NCBI RefSeq assembly: GCF_001612845.1
Contig: NZ_BDBF01000009.1
Span: 1-64,000, forward strand
Direction of reading: 5' to 3'
Source: Nocardia elegans NBRC 108235
Lineage (GTDB): Bacteria; Actinomycetota; Actinomycetes; Mycobacteriales; Mycobacteriaceae
Length of the DNA: 64,000 nt
Under the pieces are notes generated by a model that worked only from the letters and a program-made list of their open reading frames with translations, had not been told where the DNA came from and searched no databases. This document shows positions 8,215 to 17,300 of this stretch, piece by piece (position 1 is the stretch's first letter; each line of letters begins with the position of its first letter). The position numbers and the translations under genes were made by a program.

Positions 8215-9252
8215 TCAGACCCAGTCGGCGGCCGGAACCCGCTCCGCCGGCAGGGGCGGCGGAGGCGGGGTGCCGTCCCCGAAGGGCTTGCCGCCCAGTG
8301 CTTCTCGGCCGTGCGGCGTCAGCCAGCCCGACAGTTCCGGCCCCTTCGGCACGATCCCGGTCGGATTGATATCGCTGTGCACGATGTAGTAGTGCCGCTT
8401 GATCTGCGTGAAATCGATGGTGTCGCCGAATCCCGGGGTCTGGAACAGGTCGCGCGCGTAGGCCCACAGCACGGGCTGTTCGGTGAGCTTGTTCCGATTG
8501 CATTTGAAATGGCCGTGATACACCGGGTCGAACCGCACCAGCGTGGTGAACAGCCGCACATCGGCCTCGGTGATGGTGTCGCCGACCAGGTAGCGCTGTT
8601 CGCTCAACCGTTCCGACAACCAGTCCAGCGCGGTGAACAGCCGATCGTAGGCGGCGTCGTAGGCGTCCTGGCTGCCGGCGAAGCCGCAGCGGTAGACACC
8701 GTTGTTGACCTCGGTGTAGACGCGCCGGTTCACCTGATCGATCTCGGCGCGCAGCGGTTCGGGATACAGCTGCGGCGCGCCCGGCCGGTGGAACTGCGTC
8801 CACTCGGTGGAGAAGTCGAGCGTGATCTGCGGGTAGTCGTTGGTGACCACCTGTCCGGTCGGCACGTCCACCACCGCCGGGACCGTGATGCCGCGCGGAT
8901 ACTCCGGGTCGCGCGCGAGGTAGGCGTCGCGCAGGAAGTGGATGCCCAGCACCGGGTCCACCTCGTCCGGATCGAGGTCGAAGGTCCAGCTGCGTTTGTC
9001 GTGGGTCGGCCCGCACAACCCCAGCGAGATCACCTGCTCCAGGCCGAGCAGCCGCCGCACGATCAGCGTGCGGTTGGCCCACGGGCAGGCCCGCGCCGCG
9101 ATCAGCCGATAACGCTGCGGTTCGACGGGATAGCCGTCGCGGCCGTCGGCGGTGATCCGGGTCGTGATGTAGTTCGTATCGCGCTTGAATTCGCCGGGCT
9201 CGACATAGGTCGCGGTGTTCGAACCGGCGTGCTCGGTCGGCGAGGTATCCAC
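8215..9252 (-). CDS. Glutathionyl-hydroquinone-reductase-like GST (ECM4/YqjG family)
   Basis: A 345-residue two-domain thioredoxin-fold/GST protein. The catalytic motif ACPWANR is at about residues 53-59, with downstream family blocks TVPAVVD, NDYPQIT and YLVGDTITEADVRLF. Family members reduce glutathionyl- or, in actinobacteria that use it, probably mycothiol-linked quinones and xenobiotics. A Pro-rich tail ends the protein. The GTG start has CAGACT 6 nt upstream, a leaderless pattern. It is divergent from the enoyl-CoA hydratase with only 65 nt between them. Confidence 0.87.
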   Translation of the reverse strand: MDTSPTEHAGSNTATYVEPGEFKRDTNYITTRITADGRDGYPVEPQRYRLIAARACPWANRTLIVRRLLGLEQVISLGLCGPTHDKRSWTFDLDPDEVDPVLGIHFLRDAYLARDPEYPRGITVPAVVDVPTGQVVTNDYPQITLDFSTEWTQFHRPGAPQLYPEPLRAEIDQVNRRVYTEVNNGVYRCGFAGSQDAYDAAYDRLFTALDWLSERLSEQRYLVGDTITEADVRLFTTLVRFDPVYHGHFKCNRNKLTEQPVLWAYARDLFQTPGFGDTIDFTQIKRHYYIVHSDINPTGIVPKGPELSGWLTPHGREALGGKPFGDGTPPPPPLPAERVPAADWV

Positions 9253-9258
9253 CGCACC

Positions 9259-9264
9259 AGTCTG
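9259..9264 (-). promoter_or_regulatory. -10 box for a leaderless GST-like gene mRNA
   Basis: CAGACT on the minus strand ends 6 nt before the GTG at 9252. It sits inside a GTCTG-C-CAGAC palindrome, so a repressor could share the site. Confidence 0.4.
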
Positions 9265-9305
9265 GCAGACCGGCGGCCGGGGTACCGGTTACGACTGGTT
9301 CTGGA

Positions 9306-9311
9306 TAGATT
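9306..9311 (+). promoter_or_regulatory. -10 box for a leaderless enoyl-CoA hydratase mRNA
   Basis: TAGATT ends 6 nt before the ATG at 9318 and no Shine-Dalgarno site is present. Together with the GST-like -10 box it makes a compact divergent leaderless promoter pair. Confidence 0.5.
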
Positions 9312-9317
9312 CGGCCG

Positions 9318-10112
9318 ATGAGCGATTCGAAACCCACCCGGTTGGAGCGGACCGAGACCGAGGCCGGCGCCCAGCTCGCGATCATCACCATCGACCATCC
9401 GCCGTTGAACCTGTTCGATTCGGCGCTGCTGGGATCGCTCGCCGCCGATCTCGCCGAGTTGACCGCGAACCCGCCGCGCGCGCTGCTGATCCGCGCCGCG
9501 GGCAAGGTCGTCTCCGGTGGGGTCGACGTCCACGAATTCGACGGGCTGAGCGTGGATCAGGGCGCCGAACTGTGGCAGCGCCTGTTCCAGGGCATCATCC
9601 ACCCGGTCGAGGCCCTGCCGTGCCCGGTCGTCTTCGCCGCCCACGGCCTCACCCTGACCGCCGCCTTCGAGATCTCGCTGGCCTGCGACATCCTGCTGGC
9701 CTCGCCGAAGGCCAAGTTCGGGCTGGTGGAGACGGTCGTGGGCCTGACGCCGTCGATGGGCGGCCCGCAGCGGCTGGCCGAACGCGCCGGTTCCGGCCGG
9801 GCGCGGGAACTGGTCATGACCGGCGACCTGTACGACGCGGCCACCCTCGCCGAGTGGGGTGTGGTCAACGCGGTGCACGAGGATGTCGACGCCGCGGCCC
9901 GGGCGCTGGCCGCCCGCCTCGCCGACGGCCCGACCCGCGCGCACGCGGCCACCAAGCAGATCATCGCGGCATGGCGTTCCGGCGGCGTCGAACATGCCGA
10001 TTCGGTGACGCCCAAGGTCTCCGGTGAACTGTTCGAAACCGAGGATTTGCGGGGTGCGGTGCGCAGCTTCCTGGACGTGGGCCCGGGGAAGGCGAGCTAC
10101 ACCGGGCGGTGA
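9318..10112 (+). CDS. Enoyl-CoA hydratase/isomerase family protein
   Basis: A 264-residue crotonase-fold enzyme. It has the oxyanion-hole region (VVFAAHGLTLTAAFEISLACD) and the second conserved segment (KFGLVETVVGLTPSMGG). Glu residues occupy both usual catalytic positions, so hydration of an enoyl-CoA is plausible, although the GGG of the first block is TAA here. It would act on cytoplasmic CoA thioesters in fatty-acid or side-chain degradation. It stands alone, 95 nt upstream of a truncated acyl-adenylate enzyme gene. Confidence 0.87.
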   Translation: MSDSKPTRLERTETEAGAQLAIITIDHPPLNLFDSALLGSLAADLAELTANPPRALLIRAAGKVVSGGVDVHEFDGLSVDQGAELWQRLFQGIIHPVEALPCPVVFAAHGLTLTAAFEISLACDILLASPKAKFGLVETVVGLTPSMGGPQRLAERAGSGRARELVMTGDLYDAATLAEWGVVNAVHEDVDAAARALAARLADGPTRAHAATKQIIAAWRSGGVEHADSVTPKVSGELFETEDLRGAVRSFLDVGPGKASYTGR

Positions 10113-10147
10113 TCGCCGGGACATCTTTGTCGCCTAACGCCCCGCGA

Positions 10148-10173
10148 TTGTGATCTGCGTCATATAGTCACAA
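10148..10173. promoter_or_regulatory. Inverted repeat upstream of the truncated AMP-binding gene
   Basis: TTGTGA and TCACAA flank a 14-bp spacer, 34 nt before the ATG at 10207. The half-sites match CRP halves but the spacing is not the canonical 6. It could be an operator overlapping the promoter. Confidence 0.35.
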
Positions 10174-10206
10174 ATGCCTGTTGATCGAGGCATCCGGAGG
10201 GACTTG

Positions 10207-11463
10207 ATGACGCAGCTTCTGATCGAATATCCACAGACGCGAAATCCGTGGTGCGGCAACCCTCTTGCTCGCGGTGCCGACGGCGTGCTGCGGTACGGAA
10301 ATCTCAATCCGGCCCTCACCGAACTGCTCGATGTGCAGGTACACGCGTTTTCGGCCCGGGAGGCGGTCGTCGAGATCGGCGGTCCGCGGCTGACCTACCG
10401 GCAGTTGTGGCATGCCGCCTCCCGGATCGCCGGCGGATTGCAGGAACACGGAATCGGTTACGGCGACCGGGTTGCCGTGCGGATGCCGGTGGGCGTGCGC
10501 TGGGTCCAGGCCTTCCTCGGCGCCCTGTTGTCCGGTGCGGTGCCGGTGCTGGTGCACGACGGGCTGCCCGATGCCGCGGCCGCCCAGGTGATCGCGGACA
10601 GCTGCGCGGATTTCGTGCTCGACGGCGGCGGCGCCGACGCCGGGTACGCCGACTTCCCCGACGGCGCGGCCTTCATCGACGACGGTGCCTCGCTGAGCGA
10701 GCTCGCCCTGCTGTGCTACACCAGCGGCGCTGCGAGCCAGGGCCTTTCGGAGGCGCCGGGCGGTCCGCGCGGTGTCGAGTTGACCAACGAGAATCTGCTG
10801 TCGGCGGTGCGCTCGGTGGTGGGCGCCTTCGACCTGCCGACCGACGGATTGCGCAATCTGGTCCTGATGCCGCTGGCGCACGCGAGCGGCTGTGTCGATC
10901 AACTGCTGCCGACCTTCGCCGTGGGCGGCACGGTCGTCCTCGCCCCGGATCCGGCGATGATCGCCGAGACGATCGTCGCCGAACGTGTCGATATGGTGGC
11001 CGCGACGCCCCGCATCTTCGCGGGCCTGCTCCCGGAACTGGCCGGATTGCGTGCGGAGGGCGTGCGCCAGGTGTGCAGTGCGGGACATCGCGCCGAACTG
11101 GCCGCGACCGACACCGGCACCGCGGAAATCGTCGCCGAGGCGCTGCGCGAGGTGTTTCCGCTGGCCCGGCAGTGGTCGGTATGGGGTGCGACCGAAACCA
11201 GCGGCATCGGATTGGCTCTGGTGGACAGCGGCGTGACGCCGGGCAGTGACGTTCTCGGATTCCCGTTCGGCGGTACGGAATTGGCGCTGTGGGGGCCGCG
11301 GGCCGGGGTGGGCAGCGGCGAATTGCTCTGTCGCGGGCCGAATATCACCCCGCGCTACTGGAACGACCCGCAGACCACGGAATCGCGGTTCACGGGCAGT
11401 TGGTTCCACACCGGCAATCAGGTCAGCATCGACACCGATGGTCTGGTCCACCGCACCGGATAG
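10207..11463 (+). CDS. Truncated AMP-binding (acyl-adenylate/ANL) protein lacking the C-terminal domain
   Basis: A 418-residue protein with the ANL N-terminal domain only. The ATG has GGAGGG 5 nt upstream. The phosphate loop is abnormal: YTSGAASQGL then a short insertion and PRGVELT instead of TSGTTGxPKG. The adenine motif is WGATETSG. The ribose-binding TGD is TGN. The chain stops exactly at DGLVHRTG, where full enzymes enter the hinge and the roughly 100-residue domain with the catalytic Lys. About 24 nt separate its stop from the next gene, so no remnant is left. Adenylation is unlikely; a regulatory or binding role, or decay, is inferred. Confidence 0.8.
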   Translation: MTQLLIEYPQTRNPWCGNPLARGADGVLRYGNLNPALTELLDVQVHAFSAREAVVEIGGPRLTYRQLWHAASRIAGGLQEHGIGYGDRVAVRMPVGVRWVQAFLGALLSGAVPVLVHDGLPDAAAAQVIADSCADFVLDGGGADAGYADFPDGAAFIDDGASLSELALLCYTSGAASQGLSEAPGGPRGVELTNENLLSAVRSVVGAFDLPTDGLRNLVLMPLAHASGCVDQLLPTFAVGGTVVLAPDPAMIAETIVAERVDMVAATPRIFAGLLPELAGLRAEGVRQVCSAGHRAELAATDTGTAEIVAEALREVFPLARQWSVWGATETSGIGLALVDSGVTPGSDVLGFPFGGTELALWGPRAGVGSGELLCRGPNITPRYWNDPQTTESRFTGSWFHTGNQVSIDTDGLVHRTG

Positions 11464-11487
11464 CCGGTGCCGGCCGGCAGGACCGGA

Positions 11488-12279
11488 TCACTCCAGCATG
11501 CGGGTGTGCAGGGCGGCCCGCAGCTGCGGTGTGATGCCGATGGCCTCGAGATAGCCGTCGAGGGTGCCGTGGTGGCGGTGCATGGCCTCGGTGCCGGCGG
11601 CGAGGTATTCGATGCTCACGCCCAGCAGGGCGGGCGGCAGCGACTCGCCGGAATTGCGCGCCACGTCGGCGGCCAGCGATTCGACGGCCTCGTTGCTGAG
11701 CAGATAGTCGGCCAGGACGTCGTCCTCGGTGACGCCGACGGCCCGCAGCAGGGTGGCGACCGCCCAGCCGGTGCGGTCCTTACCGGCCGCGCAGTGCACC
11801 AGCACCGCGCCGTCGCCGCGGGCCAGCGACCGGGCCATGGCGGTGATCGCGAGTCCCGCCTCCGGCATCGAGGGGAATTCCGCGTAGACCTCGAGCAGGT
11901 TGAGGTGGCGGCCGGTCGTCGGGGCGTCGTCGCGCGCGGCGGCCTCGTGCGGCGGCAGCGCCGTCGCCTGCGGAGCCTCGTGCGGGGCCCGGGCGGCGCC
12001 GACCCCGGAGTGGAACGGTGTCACCTCCAGCCGCACGCCGTCGGGAAGGATGTCGACGCCCATCCGGTCGGCCTCGCCGGGCCCGCGCAGATCGTGCACG
12101 GTGGCGACGCCGAGCCGGCGCAGGATGTCGTGCCCGCGTTCGTCCAGCCGGCACAGCTGAGCCGACCGGAGCAGAACTCCGCTGCGAATCTTGGTCCCGC
12201 TCGCCGTGCGCAGGCCGCCGACGTCGCGGTAGTTGAAGGTGCCGGGAATGTGGAGATGATCGGGGCGCACCGTTGTCAC
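11488..12279 (-). CDS. Protein tyrosine/phosphoinositide phosphatase of the MptpB (Y_phosphatase3) family
   Basis: A 263-residue phosphatase. The P-loop VHCAAGKDRTG, at about 185-195, has the CX5R core and the extra Lys-Asp typical of mycobacterial PtpB (Rv0153c). The N-terminal FNYRDVGGLRT block and C-terminal YLAAG/GITPQLRAAL region also match. MptpB is secreted and hydrolyses phosphotyrosine and phosphoinositides; no signal peptide is seen here either. TAACCT lies 6 nt before the GTG start, a leaderless pattern. It is a possible host-interaction factor by analogy only. Confidence 0.88.
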   Translation of the reverse strand: MTTVRPDHLHIPGTFNYRDVGGLRTASGTKIRSGVLLRSAQLCRLDERGHDILRRLGVATVHDLRGPGEADRMGVDILPDGVRLEVTPFHSGVGAARAPHEAPQATALPPHEAAARDDAPTTGRHLNLLEVYAEFPSMPEAGLAITAMARSLARGDGAVLVHCAAGKDRTGWAVATLLRAVGVTEDDVLADYLLSNEAVESLAADVARNSGESLPPALLGVSIEYLAAGTEAMHRHHGTLDGYLEAIGITPQLRAALHTRMLE

Positions 12280-12285
12280 GACTCC

Positions 12286-12291
12286 AGGTTA
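12286..12291 (-). promoter_or_regulatory. -10 box for a leaderless phosphatase mRNA
   Basis: TAACCT on the minus strand ends 6 nt before the GTG at 12279, predicting transcription to begin at the start codon. Confidence 0.5.
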
Positions 12292-12554
12292 TCGGCGGGT
12301 TCGACACGGTGGGCGGCGATGGCTCAGCTGTGTGCTCGCCCACATCGATATAACGATTCCCGGCCGGAGGCCGTAGAGTTCTGGGCGTTTGCGCCCGCGC
12401 GGCAGCCGCCCTGACCGTGGCGGATCCGCCGCCGAACCCCACCGCGGGATGTGTCGGGGTGGTAACAAAACAATCTTTCAGTACGGAATGACCGATCGAA
12501 CCTGGTCGCGATCCCCGAAAACCCTCTAACATTGACGGATGTTGAACGGGCCGC

Positions 12555-12570
12555 CCGAGGTAGACCTCGG
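12555..12570. promoter_or_regulatory. 16-bp palindrome upstream of the TetR-like gene
   Basis: CCGAGGT-AG-ACCTCGG is a perfect 7+2+7 inverted repeat, 23 nt downstream of a -10-like TAACAT. Its size and position fit a TetR-type operator. Confidence 0.4.
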
Positions 12571-12651
12571 AAGAGATCACCGCGGATCCGATGCCCGTTG
12601 AGCGAGCCGCGCAGGCGAGGTGCGCGAGTTCTTTCGCCGAGGGAGTCGTCG

Positions 12652-13128
12652 TTGAGCGCTAGTGGAGAGATGATTCGGGTCCGGCCGCGGCCGATCGTGC
12701 AGGAGGCCATCGACGCCGCGTCGGCCGCCTGCGACTGCACGGGCACGCGCGCGTTACGGGTGGTTCTGCATGCCGGCGTGAGTGCGATGTGGTCGGCCAT
12801 CCGGGCCACCCCGCAACGGCAGGTGCACACGCTGGATCTCACGATCAGTTCCTTACGCCGCCGCTGGGAGGGCGAGGCCGACTGCCCCGGTCTCTCGGCG
12901 ACGGAGTGGCTGCGCGACCTGGACGCCGAGGTGGGTGCGGCGTTGGACGCGTGTGCCGAGCGTTCGAATACCCAGTGGATCGAGCCGGTAGCGGCGATAT
13001 CGGCGTATGTGCTGGCCGTGATCCAGGGCGCCGTGCTGCGCTGGCTCGCCGACGGTGACGACGAGACCACGCTCGTGGTGCTGGACGATCTGGTCGCCAC
13101 GCTGATCACCAAGGCGGTCGATCGGTAA
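12652..13128 (+). CDS. TetR-like ligand-binding domain without a DNA-binding domain
   Basis: About 158 residues that resemble only the C-terminal helical half of TetR regulators (LRVVLHAGVSAMWSAI, WIEPVAAISAYVLAVIQGAVLRWLADGDD). No helix-turn-helix precedes it in frame. A TTG start at 12652 follows GAGGGAG by about 6 nt; the ATG at 12670 is the alternative. The longer frame from 12532 adds an Arg-rich segment (RGRPRKRSPR) but no recognisable HTH. It may be a truncated regulator, a ligand-binding partner or a decayed gene. Confidence 0.55.
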   Translation: MSASGEMIRVRPRPIVQEAIDAASAACDCTGTRALRVVLHAGVSAMWSAIRATPQRQVHTLDLTISSLRRRWEGEADCPGLSATEWLRDLDAEVGAALDACAERSNTQWIEPVAAISAYVLAVIQGAVLRWLADGDDETTLVVLDDLVATLITKAVDR

Positions 13129-13178
13129 CGACGCGCCGGGTTCTCCTGGACGTGTGACCAGTTTCGTGATTGGCTGAT

Positions 13179-14360
13179 GTGGTGACAGACGCGTCGCCCA
13201 TCGCCGACCTGCACGCCGCCACCGCGGACCTCGATCCGCCCCTGGCCGCGCTGGACCTGAGCGCGCTGCGCGCCAACGCCGCAGACCTGGTGCGCCGGGC
13301 CCGCGGCGTGCCGATCCGGGTGGCCAGTAAATCGGTGCGCTGCCGCGCGGTCCTCGAGGAAGTGCTCGGATCGCAGCTCACCGGCCACGGCGGATTCGCC
13401 GGCATCATGTCCTATTCGTTGCGCGAGGCACTGTGGCTGGCCGGACACGGGGCACGCGACGTTCTGCTCGGCTATCCGAGCGTCGATCGCGCCGCGCTGG
13501 CCGAATTGGCCGCCGACGCCACCCTGCTCGACTCGATCACGCTGATGGTCGACGACGTCGCCCAGTTGGATCTGATCCGCGCCGCGGTCGGTGGCGCCGG
13601 AATCAGCCCGCGGATATGCCTGGACGTCGACGCCTCGTTGCGGATCGGCCCGCTGCACCTGGGGGTGCGCCGATCGCCGATCCGGACTCCGGAGCAGGCC
13701 GAGTGGCTGGCCCGGGTCGCCCGCGAGCGCGGCTTCCGGGTGGTGGGTGTGATGACCTACGAGGCCCAGATCGCCGGCCTGCCCGACACCAATCCCGCGG
13801 TGCGGCTGGTCAAACGGCTCTCCGCGGCCGAAATCGGCACTCGCCGTACGCATGTGCTGGAGGCCGTGCGTTCGGTGGCCGGTGAGCTCGAGATCGTCAA
13901 CAGTGGCGGCAGCGGGTCCATCGAGGTGAGTGTGGCAGCGCCCGAGGTTACCGAGGTGACCGCCGGATCCGGTCTCTACGTGCCGACGCTGTTCGACGGA
14001 TATCGCGCGTTCACGCCTCATCCCGCGCTGTATTTCGCACTGCCGGTGCTGCGCCGCCCGGCCGCCGAGATCGCCACCGTCTTCGCCGGCGGCTATATCG
14101 CCTCCGGTCCGGTCGGTGCCTCACGAGTGCCGAAGCCGGTGTGGCCCAAGGGGTTACGGTTGATCGGCACCGAGGGTGCGGGGGAGGTACAGACGCCGTT
14201 CACGGGCGCCGCGGACCTGGCCGTCGGGGATCGGGTGTGGATGCGCCACGCCAAGGCCGGCGAGGTCTGCGAACGCTTCGACGCCATCCACATCGTGGAT
14301 GCCGACGACCGGCGCACCACGGTGCCGACCTATCGGGGCGAGGGCCGCAACTTCGGCTAG
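13179..14360 (+). CDS. Amino-acid deaminase/aldolase with alanine-racemase-type PLP fold
   Basis: A protein of about 393 residues of the fold-type III PLP family. The N-terminal barrel carries the Schiff-base Lys in IRVASKSVRC (about 48-56), and VNSGGSGSIE is a likely phosphate-binding segment. The C-terminal part (VWMRHAKAGEVCERF) matches the D-threonine-aldolase/D-serine-dehydratase type C-domain. Reactions known in the family act on D-amino acids; the substrate here is not determined. Start choice is weak: GTG at 13179 or 13182, or TTG at 13170. Its end overlaps the convergent helicase gene by 4 nt. Confidence 0.8.
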   Translation: MVTDASPIADLHAATADLDPPLAALDLSALRANAADLVRRARGVPIRVASKSVRCRAVLEEVLGSQLTGHGGFAGIMSYSLREALWLAGHGARDVLLGYPSVDRAALAELAADATLLDSITLMVDDVAQLDLIRAAVGGAGISPRICLDVDASLRIGPLHLGVRRSPIRTPEQAEWLARVARERGFRVVGVMTYEAQIAGLPDTNPAVRLVKRLSAAEIGTRRTHVLEAVRSVAGELEIVNSGGSGSIEVSVAAPEVTEVTAGSGLYVPTLFDGYRAFTPHPALYFALPVLRRPAAEIATVFAGGYIASGPVGASRVPKPVWPKGLRLIGTEGAGEVQTPFTGAADLAVGDRVWMRHAKAGEVCERFDAIHIVDADDRRTTVPTYRGEGRNFG

Positions 14361-17300
14361 CCGCGCCCGGTCAGTTCGAGGTAGGCGGCCAGATCGGGCA
14401 GCTGTTCAGGGGTTTCGGGCAGATAGTCGGTGAGCAGCGGCGACGCCACGACGATCGCCGACCACATCGCCCGGGAGACGGCGGTGGTCAGCCAATGCCG
14501 CGAGAGCAGATCGTCCATTCCGTGCGGTGCGTCGGCGGGGGCCGAGGTCGTCATCGAGATCAGCACGACCGCCGCCTCCCGGCCGCGGAAGCGATCGGCG
14601 GTGCCGACCACCACGTCCTCGATCCGGGCCCGCGACAACAGCATTCGAATGCGTGCCACCTGCGCGTGATAGGGCGTGACCACCAGAATGTCGTGCGGAT
14701 GCAGCCGCCGCGTGAGTACGCCCTGGCGCCAGGTGCGGCCCAGCAGGGACCGGACCTGACGGACGATCTCGCGGGCCTCCTCCGCGGATTCGGTGCTGTT
14801 GCCGTGATGTTCGACCGGCACCGCGCGCACACCCGGCGCGACGCCCTCGAGTTCGCGGGCGAGGGTGACCGTCTCGTTGGAGCGCAGCCGGCGGCCGTAG
14901 CGCAGCGACGACACCGGCCCGCACACCTGGGGATGCATCCGCCAGGTGCGCTCCAGGAAATAGCCGAAAGCCGTGGGCACCGTGGGGTTGTCGCCGACGA
15001 TGCGACCCAGGGCCGATTCGTGGACGCGCTCGGGATGCAGGCCGGTACCCGGCAACGGAGCGGGATCGCCGATCAGCAGCAGATTGCGCGCCGACGCGCC
15101 GACCGCGATCGCCTGCGCCAGCGGGAAATACCCGGCGTCGGCGATCACCAGGAGGTCCAGACTCTGCGGCGCCACCTGGTCGGGATCGGTGAAATCGCCG
15201 GTCAGTCCGCCGATCACACAACCGTTCACCGCGTTGTCGAGGAAGCGAGGATAGCGGTCGGCGGCGATTCCCAGCCATTCCGGAGCCACGGTGTGCACAT
15301 CCGATTTGGCGACCAGTTCGGGCAGTACGCCCACGCGGACCACAGCGTCGAGCAGCACCTCGGCGGCCGAATGCGTTTGCGCCACCACCCCGACGCGCCA
15401 CTTGTAGCGGGTTACCAGCCGCTCGATCACCCGCGCCGCGGTGTCGAGTTTGCCGGTGCCCGAGGGCCCCTGCACCGCGAGATACGAGTGGTCGAGGTCG
15501 AGCACCGCCGCGGTGATCGCGGCCGCGTAGTCGCCGAAGACCTGCGGCAGCGCGGTCGCGCCGTGCAGCCGGGGCCGCCGCCGGCACAGCAGATCGAAGG
15601 CCGCCGTCAGCGGGACGTCCGGCAGGCTGACCAGCAGATCGTGCGCCACGGCGTTCAGCGCCTGTTCCACATTGTCGTCGCGGCCCGGCGGATCGGGCAC
15701 GATGGCGACCGGCAGTTCGTCGTAGGGTGCGCACCCCGGCGGTAGCAGCTCCTCCACCCGCACCACATCGTCGAAGTTGTCGTCGAGGGCGAAGCCGAGG
15801 ACCGTCGCCGCCGCGGTGGCGCGCCGGCCGGGGGTGGCCGGGAGGTCGGGGACGGGCGAATCGTAGAGCGTGCGGATCGCGGTGCCCGGAGGCGGCGGGC
15901 GTCCGGTGCCGAGCCTGCCGGTCAGCTTCAGGTAGCGCCGCATCGGCCGGTCGTCGGTGTGCTGCCATTTCGTGTCGACGCTGGCCCAGTCCGCGACGAG
16001 AACCCCCGGAGTATCGGCCCATTCGCCGATCGGCCGATGCAGGCGGTCCTCGTGCGCCCAGTGCAGCGGCTGCCGCTCGCGCCGGTGATAACCCAGCACC
16101 GCGGCCATCATCGCGGCAGCTTGCTGTCCGGCACTGCGAGTGTCGTCGTAGTCGAAGGCGAATTCGCGCAGCGCCGCCTCCACCGCGGCCGGTTGTTCGG
16201 CGAGAGTGCGGCGGGGGACCGGGCAGGGCTGGATGTCGTGCTCGGCGGCGAGTTCGTACAGTCGCTCGCGCAGCCGCAGCGTTGCCGCACAGGAGGATTC
16301 GAGATCGGCGCGAACCGGTTCCGCCTCGGGGTCGAGCAGGCCGAGTACTTCCGGCAGATCATAGGACCGGGCGCCGATCAGCAGCGCGGAACGCACGATC
16401 GGATACAGGTCCAGCAGCGCGCCGAGCAGCTCGTCGGCGGTCTCCTCGTCGGCGCCGCAGCGTGCGCACAGGTCGGCAAGCAGCGTCCGGATCGGCGAAC
16501 AGAAGTGGTAGATCCGCAGGTCGGGATGGTGCTGCTGGCGGTCGGCCAGAAATTCCAGCAGCGCCACCGGATCGTGCGTGGTGAAGGCGTGGAACAGGAA
16601 CACGCCCTCGCCACCGTCCGCACCGCGCGCGGCGACCCCGACGCCGACGGACGATCCGGCGACCGAGACGAAGACGTCCCCGGTGTCGGGCCGGGCCAGC
16701 TCACCGAACGCGGCCGCATCGGTGACCGCATAGGCCGGGCGCCCGGTACGCTCGCGGCGCAACTGCAGCTCGGCCTGCCGCCGCAGCGTCGAAAACGTCT
16801 GTACCGCAACGCCCGTCACCGACGAATCCGCGGCGGCGAGGCGATCGACCGTGGTGATGCCGGCATCGCGCAGCTGCGCCCGCACCGACGGTCGCATCCC
16901 GGCCACCAGCAGCAGATCACGCCCGGCCACCAGTTCGGCGGTGCAGCTCGCGCATTGCCCGCAGGCGAGGTAGCGGCGGTCCCCCCACTGCACGGGCAGC
17001 AGTTCGTCCTGTTTGGCGGCGAGGATCGTGGCGAGCCGAATCCGTCGCGCCGCGTACACCGTTTCGGCCGGACCGAGCTCGTAGATCCGTTCCGCACCCG
17101 CGGCATCCCGGATCCGGACCCACGGATCGACGTCGAATCCGTTGGCGCGCACCATGCGCGCACACGCCGCGGCGTCCATGAGCGCCGCGACATCGGACGA
17201 CATCGAACGGGCGTACAGGATGAAGGAGGAATGCGGAGTCGGCGCGGCGTCGCGATCCGGGACGCCGGCGGCCGCTGTCGCGGATTCTCCGGTCGCGCCG

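Larger units (their letters stand above)
12280..12651. other. Divergent intergenic region with -10 boxes, a palindrome and a small leaderless ORF
   Basis: This 372-nt gap lies between the phosphatase and the TetR-like gene. It holds TAACCT for the phosphatase (12286-12291) and TAACAT at 12527-12532. The latter is 6 nt before an ATG (12539) that opens a 20-codon ORF ending at 12601. A 16-bp palindrome CCGAGGT-AG-ACCTCGG lies at 12555-12570. No other gene is convincing. Confidence 0.4.

Noticed and set aside
12532..13128. Longer TetR-like frame from a TTG at 12532 with an RGRPRK start
   Set aside because: The extra 40 residues have no helix-turn-helix and no ribosome-binding site; the GRPRK resemblance to TetR N-termini is probably chance.
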